64,000 nt of DNA from Hymenobacter psoromatis (GTDB lineage Bacteria; Bacteroidota; Bacteroidia; Cytophagales; Hymenobacteraceae): positions 1,922,001-1,986,000 of the forward strand of contig NZ_JAIFAG010000001.1 of assembly GCF_020012125.1 (NCBI RefSeq), in the 5' to 3' direction. Both the position numbers and the translations under genes were made by a program. Below are positions 8,581-17,283 of this stretch, in pieces. The notes below the pieces were generated by a model, which made no database searches, was not told the DNA's origin, and saw only the letters and a program-made list of their open reading frames with translations. The stretch's first letter is position 1. The number at the start of each line of letters is the position of its first letter.

Positions 8581-8599
8581 AATCTGCGTAAATCTGCGA
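8581..8599. repeat. AATCTGCG-type dispersed repeat
   Basis: AATCTGCGTAAATCTGCGA just before msrA. A related word pair (AATCTGTG ... AATCCGTG-CTAATCAGTGG) lies at 20284-20319 at the start of mnmE. Such words are widely scattered in environmental bacterial genomes; their role is unknown to me. Confidence 0.5.
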
Positions 8600-8603
8600 T
8601 TTT

Positions 8604-9143
8604 ATGGAACATGCAACGTTTGGGGCCGGCTGCTTTTGGTGCGTCGAAGCCGTATTTCAGAATTTGAAGGGGGTAGAAAAAGTAGTTTCCGGCTATGCTG
8701 GAGGCCGCATTAAAAACCCCACTTACAAGGAAGTGTGCAGCGGTATGACTGGCCACGCCGAAGTAATTGATATTGCGTTCGACCCGGCCGTTATTTCCTA
8801 CAAAGACTTGCTGGAAATATTCTGGAAAACCCATGACCCGACCACGCTCAACCGCCAGGGCAACGACACGGGCACGCAGTACCGCTCGGTTATTTATTAT
8901 AACACTGACGAGCAAAAGCAGCTCGCCGAAGAGTATAAAAAGAAGCTCAACGACGGCCACGCTTTCCCCAACCCCGTGGTAACGGAAATCACGGCCGCGC
9001 CGGAGTTTTACGTGGCCGAGAACTACCATCAGAACTACTTTAATATGCACGGCCACGAGCCCTACTGCCAGTTTGTAGCCAAGCCCAAAGTAGATAAGGT
9101 GAAAGCGTTGTTTGGCGAGAAATTAAAAGAAGGTGTAGCGTAA
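8604..9143 (+). CDS. msrA: peptide-methionine (S)-S-oxide reductase MsrA
   Basis: 179 aa. The catalytic motif FGAGCFWCVEAVF sits at the N-terminus (nucleophile Cys10), followed by GYAGG and the substrate-pocket YRSVIYY and NYHQNYF segments. It reduces methionine-S-sulfoxide in proteins using thioredoxin. There is no signal peptide, so it is cytoplasmic. ATG8604 directly follows the AATCTGCG repeat, and a strong terminator follows the gene. Confidence 0.96.
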   Translation: MEHATFGAGCFWCVEAVFQNLKGVEKVVSGYAGGRIKNPTYKEVCSGMTGHAEVIDIAFDPAVISYKDLLEIFWKTHDPTTLNRQGNDTGTQYRSVIYYNTDEQKQLAEEYKKKLNDGHAFPNPVVTEITAAPEFYVAENYHQNYFNMHGHEPYCQFVAKPKVDKVKALFGEKLKEGVA

Positions 9144-9162
9144 TTATTGTTTTGCACTTCAT

Positions 9163-9193
9163 AAAAAAGCCCGCTTAATTAGCGGGCTTTTTT
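9163..9193. terminator. terminator of msrA (bidirectional)
   Basis: AAAAAAGCCCGCT, a 5-nt loop, then its complement ending in seven T. It lies between convergent msrA and the interrupted minus-strand gene. Confidence 0.9.
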
Positions 9194-9197
9194 GTTT

Positions 9198-9629
9198 TTA
9201 GTCTGCATCAATAATCAAATTATTCAATTCTATTAATTGGCGTTCAGTCCAGCCTGTATAGCCTATTGACACACAAAAAAGCTCTTTCTCATCCAGAAAC
9301 AAAGACCAAACTTTTTCAGGACCATATCGACTGCCACGTGTAGTAAACTCACTTCACACCCGATTACAATCCAGTACAACTCGTTGCTGACGGAAGAGCA
9401 AAGAGTAAGTAAGTATACCCGCTTCTTTGTCAACTTGAATAAATCTGGGCGGCGGCTGAATGATGAAAAATAATAAAAAACCGCCGTTAATGAGCAATAG
9501 AAATCCTGGTAAAGTAGCCTCCGAGACCTGATGATGTCGACCACAAGAAACCTGGCTGAGAAATACCATCACTAAATTAGCGAGCAGTAGATTCACGAGT
9601 AACAGCCGGTATTTTATATCGAATCTCAT
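9198..9629 (-). pseudogene. small membrane protein gene interrupted by an in-frame TGA
   Basis: The minus strand from ATG9629 reads 91 codons to TGA at 9354-9356, then continues in the same frame for 51 further sense codons to a TAA at 9198-9200 just before the terminator. The first part has two hydrophobic helices (LLLVNLLLANLVMVFLSQV and LLLINGGFLLFFIIQ) and then a soluble domain; the part after the TGA (TTRGSRYGPEKVWSLFLDE..., ending LIELNNLIIDAD) is protein-like and contiguous with it. I infer one 143-residue protein with a nonsense mutation, for example CGA to TGA. I do not recognise the family. Alternatives: a genuinely short 91-aa protein, readthrough, or a sequencing error. Confidence 0.65.
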
Positions 9630-9647
9630 TTATGGTTCTAATTATAA

Positions 9648-10499
9648 CTACACGCTCACCCCAAAATCCCGTAGCGCGTCATTCAGACTCGTTTTTAAGT
9701 CGGTGCTGGGCTTGCGCTGGCCGATAATCAGCGCGCACGGCACCTGGTATTCTCCCGCCGGAAACTGCTTGGGAATGGTACCCGGAATAACGACCGAGCG
9801 GGGCGGCACGTAGCCTTTATATTCCTTGGGCTCGGGGCCGGTCACGTCGATGATTTTGGTGCTGCCAGTGATAGTGACGCCCGCACCAATGACGGCCTCC
9901 TTGCCAATGCGGCAGCCCTCGACCAGGATGCAGCGCGAGCCGATAAATGCGCCGTCTTCGATGATAACGGGAGCGGCCTGCACGGGCTCCAGCACGCCGC
10001 CGAGCCCTACCCCCCCGCTCAGGTGCACGTGCCGGCCCACCTGGGCGCACGAGCCCACGGTGGCCCAGGTATCCACCATCGTGCCCTCACCCACGTGCGC
10101 GCCGATGTTGGTGTAGCTGGGCATCAGGATAACGCCGGGGGCCAGGTAGGCCCCGTAGCGGGCCACGGCGGGCGGCACCACGCGTACTTTCTGGGCGGCG
10201 TAGTCGGTCTTGAGGGCCATTTTGTCGTGAAACTCGAAAGGGCCGACCTCCTGGGTGTGCATCTGGCGCAGCGGGAAGTAGAGGATAACGGCCTTTTTGA
10301 CCCACTCGTTGATGGTCCACTCGCCGCCTTCCTCGGCGGACGGCTCAGCCACGCGCAGGTGGCCTTTGTCCAGCTCCTCGATGGTGTGCTCGATGGCGGC
10401 TTTGGTTTCGGGCTGGTCGAGCAGGGTGCGGTCGGCCCAGGCGTGTTCGATGGCCTCCTGGGCGGCAAAGCGGTCGAGCAGGGTGTTGGGGGTAGCCAT
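9648..10499 (-). CDS. dapD: 2,3,4,5-tetrahydropyridine-2,6-dicarboxylate N-succinyltransferase
   Basis: 283 aa from ATG10499; an upstream frame to 10649 is rejected because MATPNTLLDRFAAQEAIEHA matches the family start. The left-handed beta-helix hexapeptides are visible (GVILMPSYTNIGAHVGEGT, VHLSGGVGLGG, GAFIGSRCILVEGCRIG), then PPRSVVIPGT. DapD succinylates tetrahydrodipicolinate in the lysine/diaminopimelate pathway, which feeds peptidoglycan. It stands alone, divergent from the glycosyltransferase at 10710. Confidence 0.95.
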   Translation of the reverse strand: MATPNTLLDRFAAQEAIEHAWADRTLLDQPETKAAIEHTIEELDKGHLRVAEPSAEEGGEWTINEWVKKAVILYFPLRQMHTQEVGPFEFHDKMALKTDYAAQKVRVVPPAVARYGAYLAPGVILMPSYTNIGAHVGEGTMVDTWATVGSCAQVGRHVHLSGGVGLGGVLEPVQAAPVIIEDGAFIGSRCILVEGCRIGKEAVIGAGVTITGSTKIIDVTGPEPKEYKGYVPPRSVVIPGTIPKQFPAGEYQVPCALIIGQRKPSTDLKTSLNDALRDFGVSV

Positions 10500-10592
10500 T
10501 GGGTTGAAGTGCTGATTAAGTAGTGTGCTGATGTAGTGGCTTGTTTGCGCGGCGGCGGGCGATGCCGATGGCAACGAACCGGGCAAGCAGGG

Positions 10593-10600
10593 CAAAACTA
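10593..10600 (-). promoter_or_regulatory. -7 box TAGTTTTG of dapD
   Basis: Exact TAnnTTTG on the minus strand, about 94 nt upstream of ATG10499. Confidence 0.5.
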
Positions 10601-10709
10601 CCATCTTTACGGGCAGATTAACAGCATTCGTTGCGCGGGCTGCCTGCATCTGTTTCCTTTCTACCCGATTAATTCCGGTTGCCTAATTTTTAATTAAATC
10701 GCTGCTCGC

Positions 10710-11882
10710 TTGATTTTGCTCGCCTCCGTTCTAAAGCCCGTGGACGACACCCGGATGCTGGGCAAGTTCGCGCGCATCCTGGCTGAAGCGGGCGCGCGGG
10801 TGGCTGTGGCCGGGCAAGCCAGCGCGGAGGCGCAGCCGGGAGCGGGCATCACGCAGTATCCCATTTTTCAAGGCGCGCGGCTGAGCCTGGCGCGGCTGCT
10901 GGCGCAGGTTCGCTACTGGCGCTTGCTACGGCAGTTACGGCCCGGCTTGGTTATCGTGCACGCGCCGGAGCTGCTGCCGCTGACGCTGCTGTGGCGAGCG
11001 CTGGGGAGAGGCAGGGAATTTCTGTACGATATCCGCGAAAATTATGCGCTCAACGTGCGTACCCAACGGGTATACCGCGGGCTGGTGCGGCGGATGCTGG
11101 CGGCGGGCCTGCGCTGGGTGGAAGGCGCGGCGGCGCGGCGGGCGGCGGCCGTGCTGCTGGCCGAAGCCAGCTACGCCGACGAGCTACCCTTTTTGCGTGC
11201 CCTACCCCCCAGCAGAGTGTTGGTACTCGAAAATAAGTACCAGCCCGCTCTCGGTGAAGCCCTACCCCCCCTGGCGCGCCCCATGCCAGCAGCCGCCGAG
11301 CCGCTGCGGCTACTGTTTTCGGGCACCATCTCGGGGCTGAATGGGGTATGGGAAGCGATATCGCTGGCGCGGGCACTGGGAGCCACGTGGCGGGGCGGGG
11401 CGGTGCTGACCATCATCGGCTTTTGCCAACAACCAGCTTTGCTGCGCGAGCTGCAAGCCGTGGCGGCGGCCGAAAGCGCCTGGCTCACGCTGGTGGGCGG
11501 GGCCGAACTGGTGCCGCACGCCCGCATCGTGGCCGCGCTGGGAAGCGCCCACCTGGGCCTGCTGCCCTACCAGCCGCACCCCAGCACGGCCCGCTGCCGG
11601 CCTACTAAATTGTTCGAGTACCTCGCCCACGGCCTCCCTGTTCTTATTCCTGATAACCCACTCTGGACCAGCGTAGTGCGAGCGCATGGGGCGGGCCTGG
11701 TAGTCGATTTTGCCGAGCCGGCGCGGGCGGCGGCGGCCGTGGTAGCAGCCCTACCGGCCGCGCGCTTTTACCCCGCGGGCGTGCCCACCGGCCCGGTTTT
11801 GTGGGCGGGCGAGGGCAAAAAATTAGGGCATTTGCTGGAAAGCCTGGGCCTGGGGCCGACCTTTGCGACCCCTTTAACCTAG
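10710..11882 (+). CDS. GT4-like glycosyltransferase
   Basis: 390 aa starting at TTG10710 (ILLASVLKPVDDTRMLGKFA). Two Rossmann-like halves are visible: an N-terminal half with VIVHAPELLPL and FLYDIRENYA, and a C-terminal half with LRLLFSGTISGLNGVWEAI and a donor-site segment RPTKLFEYLAHGLPVLIP containing the GT4 Glu. It probably transfers a sugar to a cell-envelope glycan or lipid. No neighbouring glycan gene, so the pathway is unknown. The next gene, fabH, is 115 bp away. Confidence 0.8.
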   Translation: MILLASVLKPVDDTRMLGKFARILAEAGARVAVAGQASAEAQPGAGITQYPIFQGARLSLARLLAQVRYWRLLRQLRPGLVIVHAPELLPLTLLWRALGRGREFLYDIRENYALNVRTQRVYRGLVRRMLAAGLRWVEGAAARRAAAVLLAEASYADELPFLRALPPSRVLVLENKYQPALGEALPPLARPMPAAAEPLRLLFSGTISGLNGVWEAISLARALGATWRGGAVLTIIGFCQQPALLRELQAVAAAESAWLTLVGGAELVPHARIVAALGSAHLGLLPYQPHPSTARCRPTKLFEYLAHGLPVLIPDNPLWTSVVRAHGAGLVVDFAEPARAAAAVVAALPAARFYPAGVPTGPVLWAGEGKKLGHLLESLGLGPTFATPLT

Positions 11883-11997
11883 CCGAACGGGGCGGGGCAG
11901 CAAGCCCGGCCTTAGTTCGGGTAATTTTTTCTTACTTGCAGGCTAAATACCGCGCACGTTCGCCCTACCCCCCTCCCACCCCTTACCCTCCCGTTCT

Positions 11998-13017
11998 ATG
12001 GCTGCTACTACCACTTTGCGCGCCGCCGAAATTGCTGGCGTTGGCCACTACGTTCCTGCCCGCGTGGTCAAAAACGCGGAGCTGGAGGAAATGATGGCTA
12101 CCTCCGATGCCTGGATTCAGGAGCGTACCGGTGTTCAGGAGCGGCGCTGGTTTGAGGAGGGCAAGGACACTACCGCCGGCATGGGGGCCGAGGCCGCCCG
12201 CCGCGCCCTGGCCCAGGCCGGCCTGACCGTGGACGACGTGCAGCTCATCGTATTCGCCACGCTCTCACCCGATTACTTCTTCCCCGGCTCGGGCGTGCTT
12301 ATGCAGCGTGAGCTGGGCATGACCGGCAACGTGCCGGCTCTGGACGTACGCAACCAGTGCTCGGGCTTTATCTACGGGCTGTCGGTGGCCGACCAGTTTG
12401 TGCGTACCGGCATGTACGATACGGTACTGGTGGTGGGTTCCGAAATTCACTCCTCAGGCCTCGACAAAACGCCGCGGGGCCGGGCCGTGTCGGTTATTTT
12501 TGGCGATGGTGCGGGTGCCGTGGTGCTGCGCCCCGCCCGCGAGGCAAGCCACGGCATCCTGAGCACCCATTTGCACGCGCAGGGCGAGTTTGCCGAGGAG
12601 CTTATCGTGAAGGAGCCCAGCTCGAACCGCGAAAACCGGACGCAGTACATCTTCGACCACGAGCAGGACCTCTACCCCTACATGAACGGCCAGAACGTGT
12701 TCAAGCACGCGGTGGTGCGCTTTCCGCAGGTTATAACGGAAGCGCTGGACCAGAACGGCTACCAAGCGCAGGACATCGACCTACTCATTCCACACCAGGC
12801 CAACCTACGCATTACGCAGTACGTGCAGCAGAAAATGGGCCTGCCCGACGACAAGGTTTTCAGCAATATTCAGCGCTATGGCAACACCACGGCCGCCAGC
12901 ATCCCCATTGCCCTGAGCGAGGCCGTGCAGGAAGGCCGCATCAAGCGCGGCGACCTGTTGTGCCTGGCCGCCTTCGGCTCGGGCTTCACCTGGGCTTCGG
13001 CATTGATTAAATGGTGA
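11998..13017 (+). CDS. 3-oxoacyl-ACP synthase III family protein (FabH-like)
   Basis: 339 aa. The catalytic triad of KAS III is present: Cys in RNQCSGFIYG (near residue 120), His in LIPHQANLRI (near 264) and Asn in YGNTTAASIP (near 294). KAS III condenses acetyl-CoA or a branched acyl-CoA with malonyl-ACP to start fatty-acid synthesis. It lacks the usual plsX/rpmF neighbours, so it may be a secondary FabH paralogue for a special starter unit. It is slightly longer than canonical FabH. Confidence 0.88.
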   Translation: MAATTTLRAAEIAGVGHYVPARVVKNAELEEMMATSDAWIQERTGVQERRWFEEGKDTTAGMGAEAARRALAQAGLTVDDVQLIVFATLSPDYFFPGSGVLMQRELGMTGNVPALDVRNQCSGFIYGLSVADQFVRTGMYDTVLVVGSEIHSSGLDKTPRGRAVSVIFGDGAGAVVLRPAREASHGILSTHLHAQGEFAEELIVKEPSSNRENRTQYIFDHEQDLYPYMNGQNVFKHAVVRFPQVITEALDQNGYQAQDIDLLIPHQANLRITQYVQQKMGLPDDKVFSNIQRYGNTTAASIPIALSEAVQEGRIKRGDLLCLAAFGSGFTWASALIKW

Positions 13018-13024
13018 GATTTTT

Positions 13025-13144
13025 CAGTTATCAGTCAGTAGTCATTATCTCGCCTGAATTTGGCCATCTTGGCCACAATAAACAGCCACTACTACCGCAT
13101 AATTGCCACCTGAAAATTGATAACTGTTGACTGATAACTGATAA
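13025..13144. repeat. inverted pair of heptad repeats before the DtxR-type gene
   Basis: CAGTTATCAGTCAGTAGTC at 13025 onward is mirrored by CTGATAACTG-type heptamers at 13119-13144 (CTGATAA CTGTTGA CTGATAA CTGATAA), which run into the ATG at 13145. The 10-bp arm CAGTTATCAG/CTGATAACTG is perfect. It may be only a repeat, but its position before a metal-regulator gene means an operator role cannot be excluded. Confidence 0.6.
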
Positions 13145-13804
13145 ATGACCGTTGCCGAGGAGAATTATCTGAAAGCTATTTATAAGCTGGCTGAGGCCGA
13201 GCCGGGGCAGGATGTGAGCACCAACCGCATTGCGGCGGCGCTTGCTACGCGCGCCGCTTCCGTGACGGATATGCTGCGCCGGCTGGCCGACAAGCAGCTG
13301 CTGGACTACGAGAAATACCGGGGCGTGCGCCTCACGCCCGAAGGCCGGCGGGTAGCGCTGCTCACGGTGCGCAAGCACCGGCTCTGGGAGGTATTTTTGG
13401 TGCAGCAGCTGGGCTTTACCTGGGATGAGGTGCACGAGGTGGCCGAGGAGCTGGAACACGTGCAGTCGCCGCTGCTCATGCGCCGGCTTGATGCTTTTTT
13501 GAAATTTCCAGCTTTCGACCCGCACGGCGACCCCATTCCGGCCGAGGATGGAGCCATTCGCCGCCCCGCCCAGCGCCTGCTGGCCGAGCTGGGGGTAGGC
13601 GGCTGCGGCACGCTGGCTGCCGTGAAGGATACTTCAGCCCCTTTTTTACAGTATCTCGATAAGGTGGGCCTGCCGCTGGGCGCGCAGGTGCGGGTGCTGG
13701 AAATCGTAACCTTCGACCGCTCGCTGGAGGTACGTATAAATGACGCGCAGACCGTGCTCATCTCGGCCGAAGTAGGTCGCAATCTTTTCGTAACTGCGGA
13801 GTAG
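13145..13804 (+). CDS. metal-dependent transcriptional regulator, DtxR/MntR family
   Basis: 219 aa, the full-length DtxR architecture: N-terminal winged helix (AEENYLKAIYKLAEAEPG, then VSTNRIAAALATRAASVTDM), dimerisation domain with metal-ligand-type residues (HRLWEVFLVQQLGF, EVAEELEHVQSPLLMRRLD) and a C-terminal FeoA/SH3-like domain from about residue 145. Such proteins repress iron or manganese uptake when the metal is bound. No transporter gene is adjacent, so its regulon lies elsewhere. The start codon is formed at the edge of a heptad repeat. Confidence 0.92.
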   Translation: MTVAEENYLKAIYKLAEAEPGQDVSTNRIAAALATRAASVTDMLRRLADKQLLDYEKYRGVRLTPEGRRVALLTVRKHRLWEVFLVQQLGFTWDEVHEVAEELEHVQSPLLMRRLDAFLKFPAFDPHGDPIPAEDGAIRRPAQRLLAELGVGGCGTLAAVKDTSAPFLQYLDKVGLPLGAQVRVLEIVTFDRSLEVRINDAQTVLISAEVGRNLFVTAE

Positions 13805-13812
13805 CGCGGCGC

Positions 13813-14640
13813 TTACTCGTAGAGCCGGCGCAGGCGGCGCTGGCTGGTGAGCACCACCCAATCGCCGAGGCGGGGCAATAGAGCGTGCACCACCAGAATG
13901 AGCCGGCCCAGGGCCGAGATGACCGTGCGCCGCCGCCGCCGCCGCACGTGCCGCAGGATGATGGCCGCCACTTGGGCCTGTGATTTTTGCCAGCGCAGGG
14001 GGCGGTGCGCAATGGGCACGGGCCGGCCGGCCGCGTCGAGCACGCGCTTATCGGGGTCGTTCTGGGTGAAGCCGATGTGCACCACCCCGACGTGCACGCC
14101 GGTGGTGGCCAGCTCCAGGCGCAGGGTGTGGGCGAGGTTGGCCAGGGCCGCCTTGCCGGCGCAGTAGGCCGAGCCGCTGGGCATCCCGTTCAGGGCCGAG
14201 ATGGAGGAAATGAACGTGACACTGCCTCTGGCGGCTAGCAGGTGGGGTAGGGCCGCCTTGAGTGGGTACACCGAGCCGTAGACGTTACTATCGAGCACCT
14301 GCCGGAACACCTCGGGCGCGAGGTCGCGGAAGTAGGCGCGCATCGAAATGCTGGCGTTGGTGATGAGGATGTCGAGCCGGCCAAACTGGGCGATGGCCGT
14401 GGCTACCAGGTGCTCGCAGGCGGCGTAGTCGGTGACATCGGCCAGGCAGGCGGCCACCTGGTAGCCCTCGGCGGCCAGGGCCTGGCGGGTGGCTTCGAGG
14501 CGCGCGGCCTGGCGGCCGTTGAGCACCACGGCCGCACCCTGCTGGCAGAAGGCCCGCGCCGTGGCCCGGCCAATGCCCGACTCGGAGCCGGTAATCAGAA
14601 CCACCTGGCCCGCCAGCGGCCCGGCTTTATTACCCGACAT
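13813..14640 (-). CDS. SDR-family oxidoreductase
   Basis: 275 aa from ATG14640. It has the classical SDR cofactor motif TGSESGIGRATA, NAS in place of the usual NAG, the catalytic Ser in SSISALNG and YCAGK (YxxxK). The C-terminal ~40 residues contain an Arg-rich patch and a hydrophobic helix (LGRLILVVHALLPRLGDWVVL), suggesting membrane attachment. Its start overlaps the stop of the upstream epimerase by 11 bp, so the two are translationally coupled. Substrate unknown. Confidence 0.88.
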   Translation of the reverse strand: MSGNKAGPLAGQVVLITGSESGIGRATARAFCQQGAAVVLNGRQAARLEATRQALAAEGYQVAACLADVTDYAACEHLVATAIAQFGRLDILITNASISMRAYFRDLAPEVFRQVLDSNVYGSVYPLKAALPHLLAARGSVTFISSISALNGMPSGSAYCAGKAALANLAHTLRLELATTGVHVGVVHIGFTQNDPDKRVLDAAGRPVPIAHRPLRWQKSQAQVAAIILRHVRRRRRRTVISALGRLILVVHALLPRLGDWVVLTSQRRLRRLYE

Positions 14641-15643
14641 AGCCGTGGGCTTTAAACCAGGCAAACGCCTCGCTGGCGGCTTGCTGAGTGGAAGTTTGGG
14701 GCAGGGTCAATTCGGTGCGGGCTTTGTGGGGGGTGAAGTAATGGCCATCGTTGGCCACGGCCGCCATTGCGGCGTTTAGCTGGGCGGGGCGGCCGGTGAG
14801 GCGGGCTTGGAGGTCGCAGAGTACGCCATAAAAATTAGCCAGCGGCGGCGGCACCGGCCAGCGCGGCGGCCCTACCCCTAGTACTTTGGCCAGCAGGGCG
14901 AAGGCTTCGCGGTAGCTCAGGTTTTCATTGCCCAAAATGTACGACTCGCCCACCCGGCCCAGGGTGAGGGCGTTGACGGTGGCCACGGCCACGTCGCGCA
15001 CGTGCACGTAGTTTTTGCCGCCCAGCGGGTAGCCGGGCAGGCGGCCCCGGTATAGCTCCAGCAGCAGCGCGCCGGAGGTGGGGCGCGCATCGCCGGGGCC
15101 GAGCATAAACGTGGGGTGCACCAGCACGGCGGGCAGCTGCTCGCGGGCCACGGCGGCCAGCACGCGGCTGGTAGCGGCGCGCTTGCTATCCATGTAATCA
15201 AGCTTGTAGCGGCGGCCGGTGTAGGGCCGGGTTTCGTCGCCGGGCCGGTTTTTTGGGCCAAAGCCGAAGACGTTGGCCGTGCCCACGTACACGAAGCGCC
15301 CTATCCCCGCCTGGCGCGCTAAGCGCAGCGCCTGCTCGGTACCGCCCAGGTTGGCAGCCCACACGGCACTATTACGGGCGGGGTTCACTTGAGCCAGCGC
15401 GGCGGCGTGAATAATGGCCCCGCAGCCGTCAATAGCGGCGGCCAACTCGCCCTTGCGTACTACGCGGGCCAAATCCACTTCGCACACCTCGATGGGCAGC
15501 GAGCGCAGGGGGGGTAGGGCCGGGCTGGCCGCGCTGCCCGGCCGCACCAGCGCCCGCACGGGGTAGCCGCGCCGCAGCAGCTCAGCCACGAGGTGGCGGC
15601 CCAGAAAGCCGTTGGCACCCGTTACGAGGACGCGGGGCAGCAT
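14630..15643 (-). CDS. NAD-dependent epimerase/dehydratase (dihydroflavonol-reductase-like)
   Basis: 337 aa. N-terminal Rossmann motif RVLVTGANGFLGRHLVAELL, with YMDSKRAATSRVL as the YxxxK catalytic pair and VHPTFMLGPGD as the extended-SDR substrate segment. Probably acts on an NDP-sugar or similar carbonyl substrate. It is the middle gene of a tightly packed operon: its ATG overlaps the stop of the glycosyltransferase by one base and its own stop overlaps the SDR start. Confidence 0.88.
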   Translation of the reverse strand: MLPRVLVTGANGFLGRHLVAELLRRGYPVRALVRPGSAASPALPPLRSLPIEVCEVDLARVVRKGELAAAIDGCGAIIHAAALAQVNPARNSAVWAANLGGTEQALRLARQAGIGRFVYVGTANVFGFGPKNRPGDETRPYTGRRYKLDYMDSKRAATSRVLAAVAREQLPAVLVHPTFMLGPGDARPTSGALLLELYRGRLPGYPLGGKNYVHVRDVAVATVNALTLGRVGESYILGNENLSYREAFALLAKVLGVGPPRWPVPPPLANFYGVLCDLQARLTGRPAQLNAAMAAVANDGHYFTPHKARTELTLPQTSTQQAASEAFAWFKAHGYVG

Positions 15644-16332
15644 CAGCGGTAGTTGAGCAGGGCCTTGTAGGTGCGCGCAATGCGCGGCGGCGGCACCTTG
15701 AGAAAGAACATCGAAAAGGCCGTCAAATTAGCCAGCTGCACGCGCAGCCAGCCGTTGGTTTCGTACTTGCGGGCCGACACGACGACCTCCTGCGGCACGA
15801 TGAGGAACGGGCTGAGCCGGCGAATGCGCTGGATAATCTCGAAGTCCTCCATAATAACGAACCGCTCGTTGAAGCCGCCTAACTGCGCAAACAGCGCCCG
15901 CGTCACGAACAGGGTCTGGTCGCCGCCCCGGCTCATAATGCCCTTAAAACGAGTACCGTAGCTGTTGAGGCGCAGCAGCGGGTGGCGCGAGTCGAACCGG
16001 AAGCGGTAGCAGCCGGCGGCGTAGCCCTGGGCCACGGCCGCCGCGATGGTGGCCGCGTAGTCGGGGTGAATGCCCACGTCGGCGTGCACGAAGTAGAGCA
16101 CCGCGCCGCGCGCCTGCTGGGCTCCGTAATTCATTTGGGCGGCGCGGCCGGGCCGGGGGGCGGCCAGCACGGTGGCCCCGGCGGCGCGGGCGGCGGCGGC
16201 AGTGCCGTCGGGGCTGCCGGCATCCACCACCAGTATTTCCACGGCGGCGGCGGGGGCGTGGCGGCGCAGGTCGGCCACCAGGCGGCCGATGTTGGCGGCT
16301 TCGTTGTAGGTGGGGATGATGACGCTGAGCAT
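15643..16332 (-). CDS. TIGR04283-type family 2 glycosyltransferase
   Basis: 229 aa from ATG16332 (MLSVIIPTYNEAANIGRLVA); a longer frame to 16395 is rejected. GT2 features: ILVVDAGSPDGT, and the acidic metal-binding region YFVHADVGIHP. The segment MSRGGDQTLFVTRALFAQLG and length match TIGR04283, named for arsenosugar clusters. First gene of the three-gene operon, with a TAAATTTG promoter box 100 nt upstream. A TIGR04282 partner lies at 19434, but no arsM or arsS gene is in the window, so an arsenosugar role is unproven. Confidence 0.85.
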   Translation of the reverse strand: MLSVIIPTYNEAANIGRLVADLRRHAPAAAVEILVVDAGSPDGTAAAARAAGATVLAAPRPGRAAQMNYGAQQARGAVLYFVHADVGIHPDYAATIAAAVAQGYAAGCYRFRFDSRHPLLRLNSYGTRFKGIMSRGGDQTLFVTRALFAQLGGFNERFVIMEDFEIIQRIRRLSPFLIVPQEVVVSARKYETNGWLRVQLANLTAFSMFFLKVPPPRIARTYKALLNYR

Positions 16333-16433
16333 GGGTAGGGAAGGCGGCGCAAGGCTATACGAAGCCGCTGGCGCGGGTAGTTTGCCGGGCAGCATCTTTT
16401 CCAGTTCCGTTTCCCGTATGTGCTGCCGATGGG

Positions 16434-16441
16434 CAAATTTA
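16434..16441 (-). promoter_or_regulatory. -7 box TAAATTTG of the glycosyltransferase/epimerase/SDR operon
   Basis: Exact TAnnTTTG on the minus strand; it overlaps the divergent DUF547 ATG at 16441. Confidence 0.45.
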
Positions 16442-17229
16442 TGAAAACCTCCGCCATAGTGGCTCTGGCCGCCGGCACGCTCGCCGCCTTAGCCGGGGTG
16501 GCCTGGCACCTCCAGTCGGCCCCTACCCTGCCCTACACCGCCAGCCGCGCGCTCATCAGCCACGGGGCCTACGACCAGCTGCTGCGCCGGCACGTGAGCG
16601 CCCAGGGCCTCGTGGACTACCCCGGCTTCCGGGCCGACGAGGCCGCCTTCAACCAGTACCTGGCGCTGCTGAGCCAGAACCCGCCCGCCGCCAACTGGTC
16701 GCGCAACGACCAGCTGGCGTACTGGATAAACGCTTATAACGCCTATACTATCCGCCTCATCCTCAACCACTACCCGGTAAAAAGTATCAAGGACATCGGG
16801 CCGCGCATTCAGATTCCGTTTCTGACTACGCCCTGGGCGGATAAGTTTTTCCGCATCGGCAGCCAGCCAATGAGCCTCGATAATATCGAGCACGGCATGC
16901 TGCGCCAGCAGTTTGAGGACCCGCGCATTCACTTCGCGCTGGTGTGCGCCTCGCTTTCCTGCCCCCGACTCCGCAACGAAGCCTATACTGCCGCCCAGCT
17001 CGATGCCCAGCTCGCCGACCAGGGCCACGATTTTCTGAACAACCCGGCCAAGAACAAAATCAGCAGGCCGGCGGCTCAACTCTCGAAGTATTTCGACTGG
17101 TATAAGGGCGATTGGGAGCAAAATGGCCAGTCGGTGGTGCAGTGGGTCAACCGCTACTCCATCGTCCAGATTGACGGGGCTACGAAAATTTCTTACCTCG
17201 ATTATAATTGGGGATTAAATACGCAGTAG
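16441..17229 (+). CDS. DUF547 domain-containing protein
   Basis: 262 aa from ATG16441. An N-terminal hydrophobic anchor or signal (TSAIVALAAGTLAALAGVAW) precedes the DUF547 domain, recognised by DQLAYWINAYNAYTIRLIL, LDNIEHGMLR and ALVCASLSCPRLRNEAY. DUF547 proteins are of unknown enzymatic function but often accompany TIGR04282/TIGR04283 transferases, as here. Probably periplasmic. An upstream ATG at 16420 would interrupt the signal sequence logic and is less likely. Confidence 0.9.
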   Translation: MKTSAIVALAAGTLAALAGVAWHLQSAPTLPYTASRALISHGAYDQLLRRHVSAQGLVDYPGFRADEAAFNQYLALLSQNPPAANWSRNDQLAYWINAYNAYTIRLILNHYPVKSIKDIGPRIQIPFLTTPWADKFFRIGSQPMSLDNIEHGMLRQQFEDPRIHFALVCASLSCPRLRNEAYTAAQLDAQLADQGHDFLNNPAKNKISRPAAQLSKYFDWYKGDWEQNGQSVVQWVNRYSIVQIDGATKISYLDYNWGLNTQ

Positions 17230-17283
17230 AAGAGAATAAACCGCCGCGGGCCGCTCTTTCCTATTCCTAACTTCTTCACGCTC

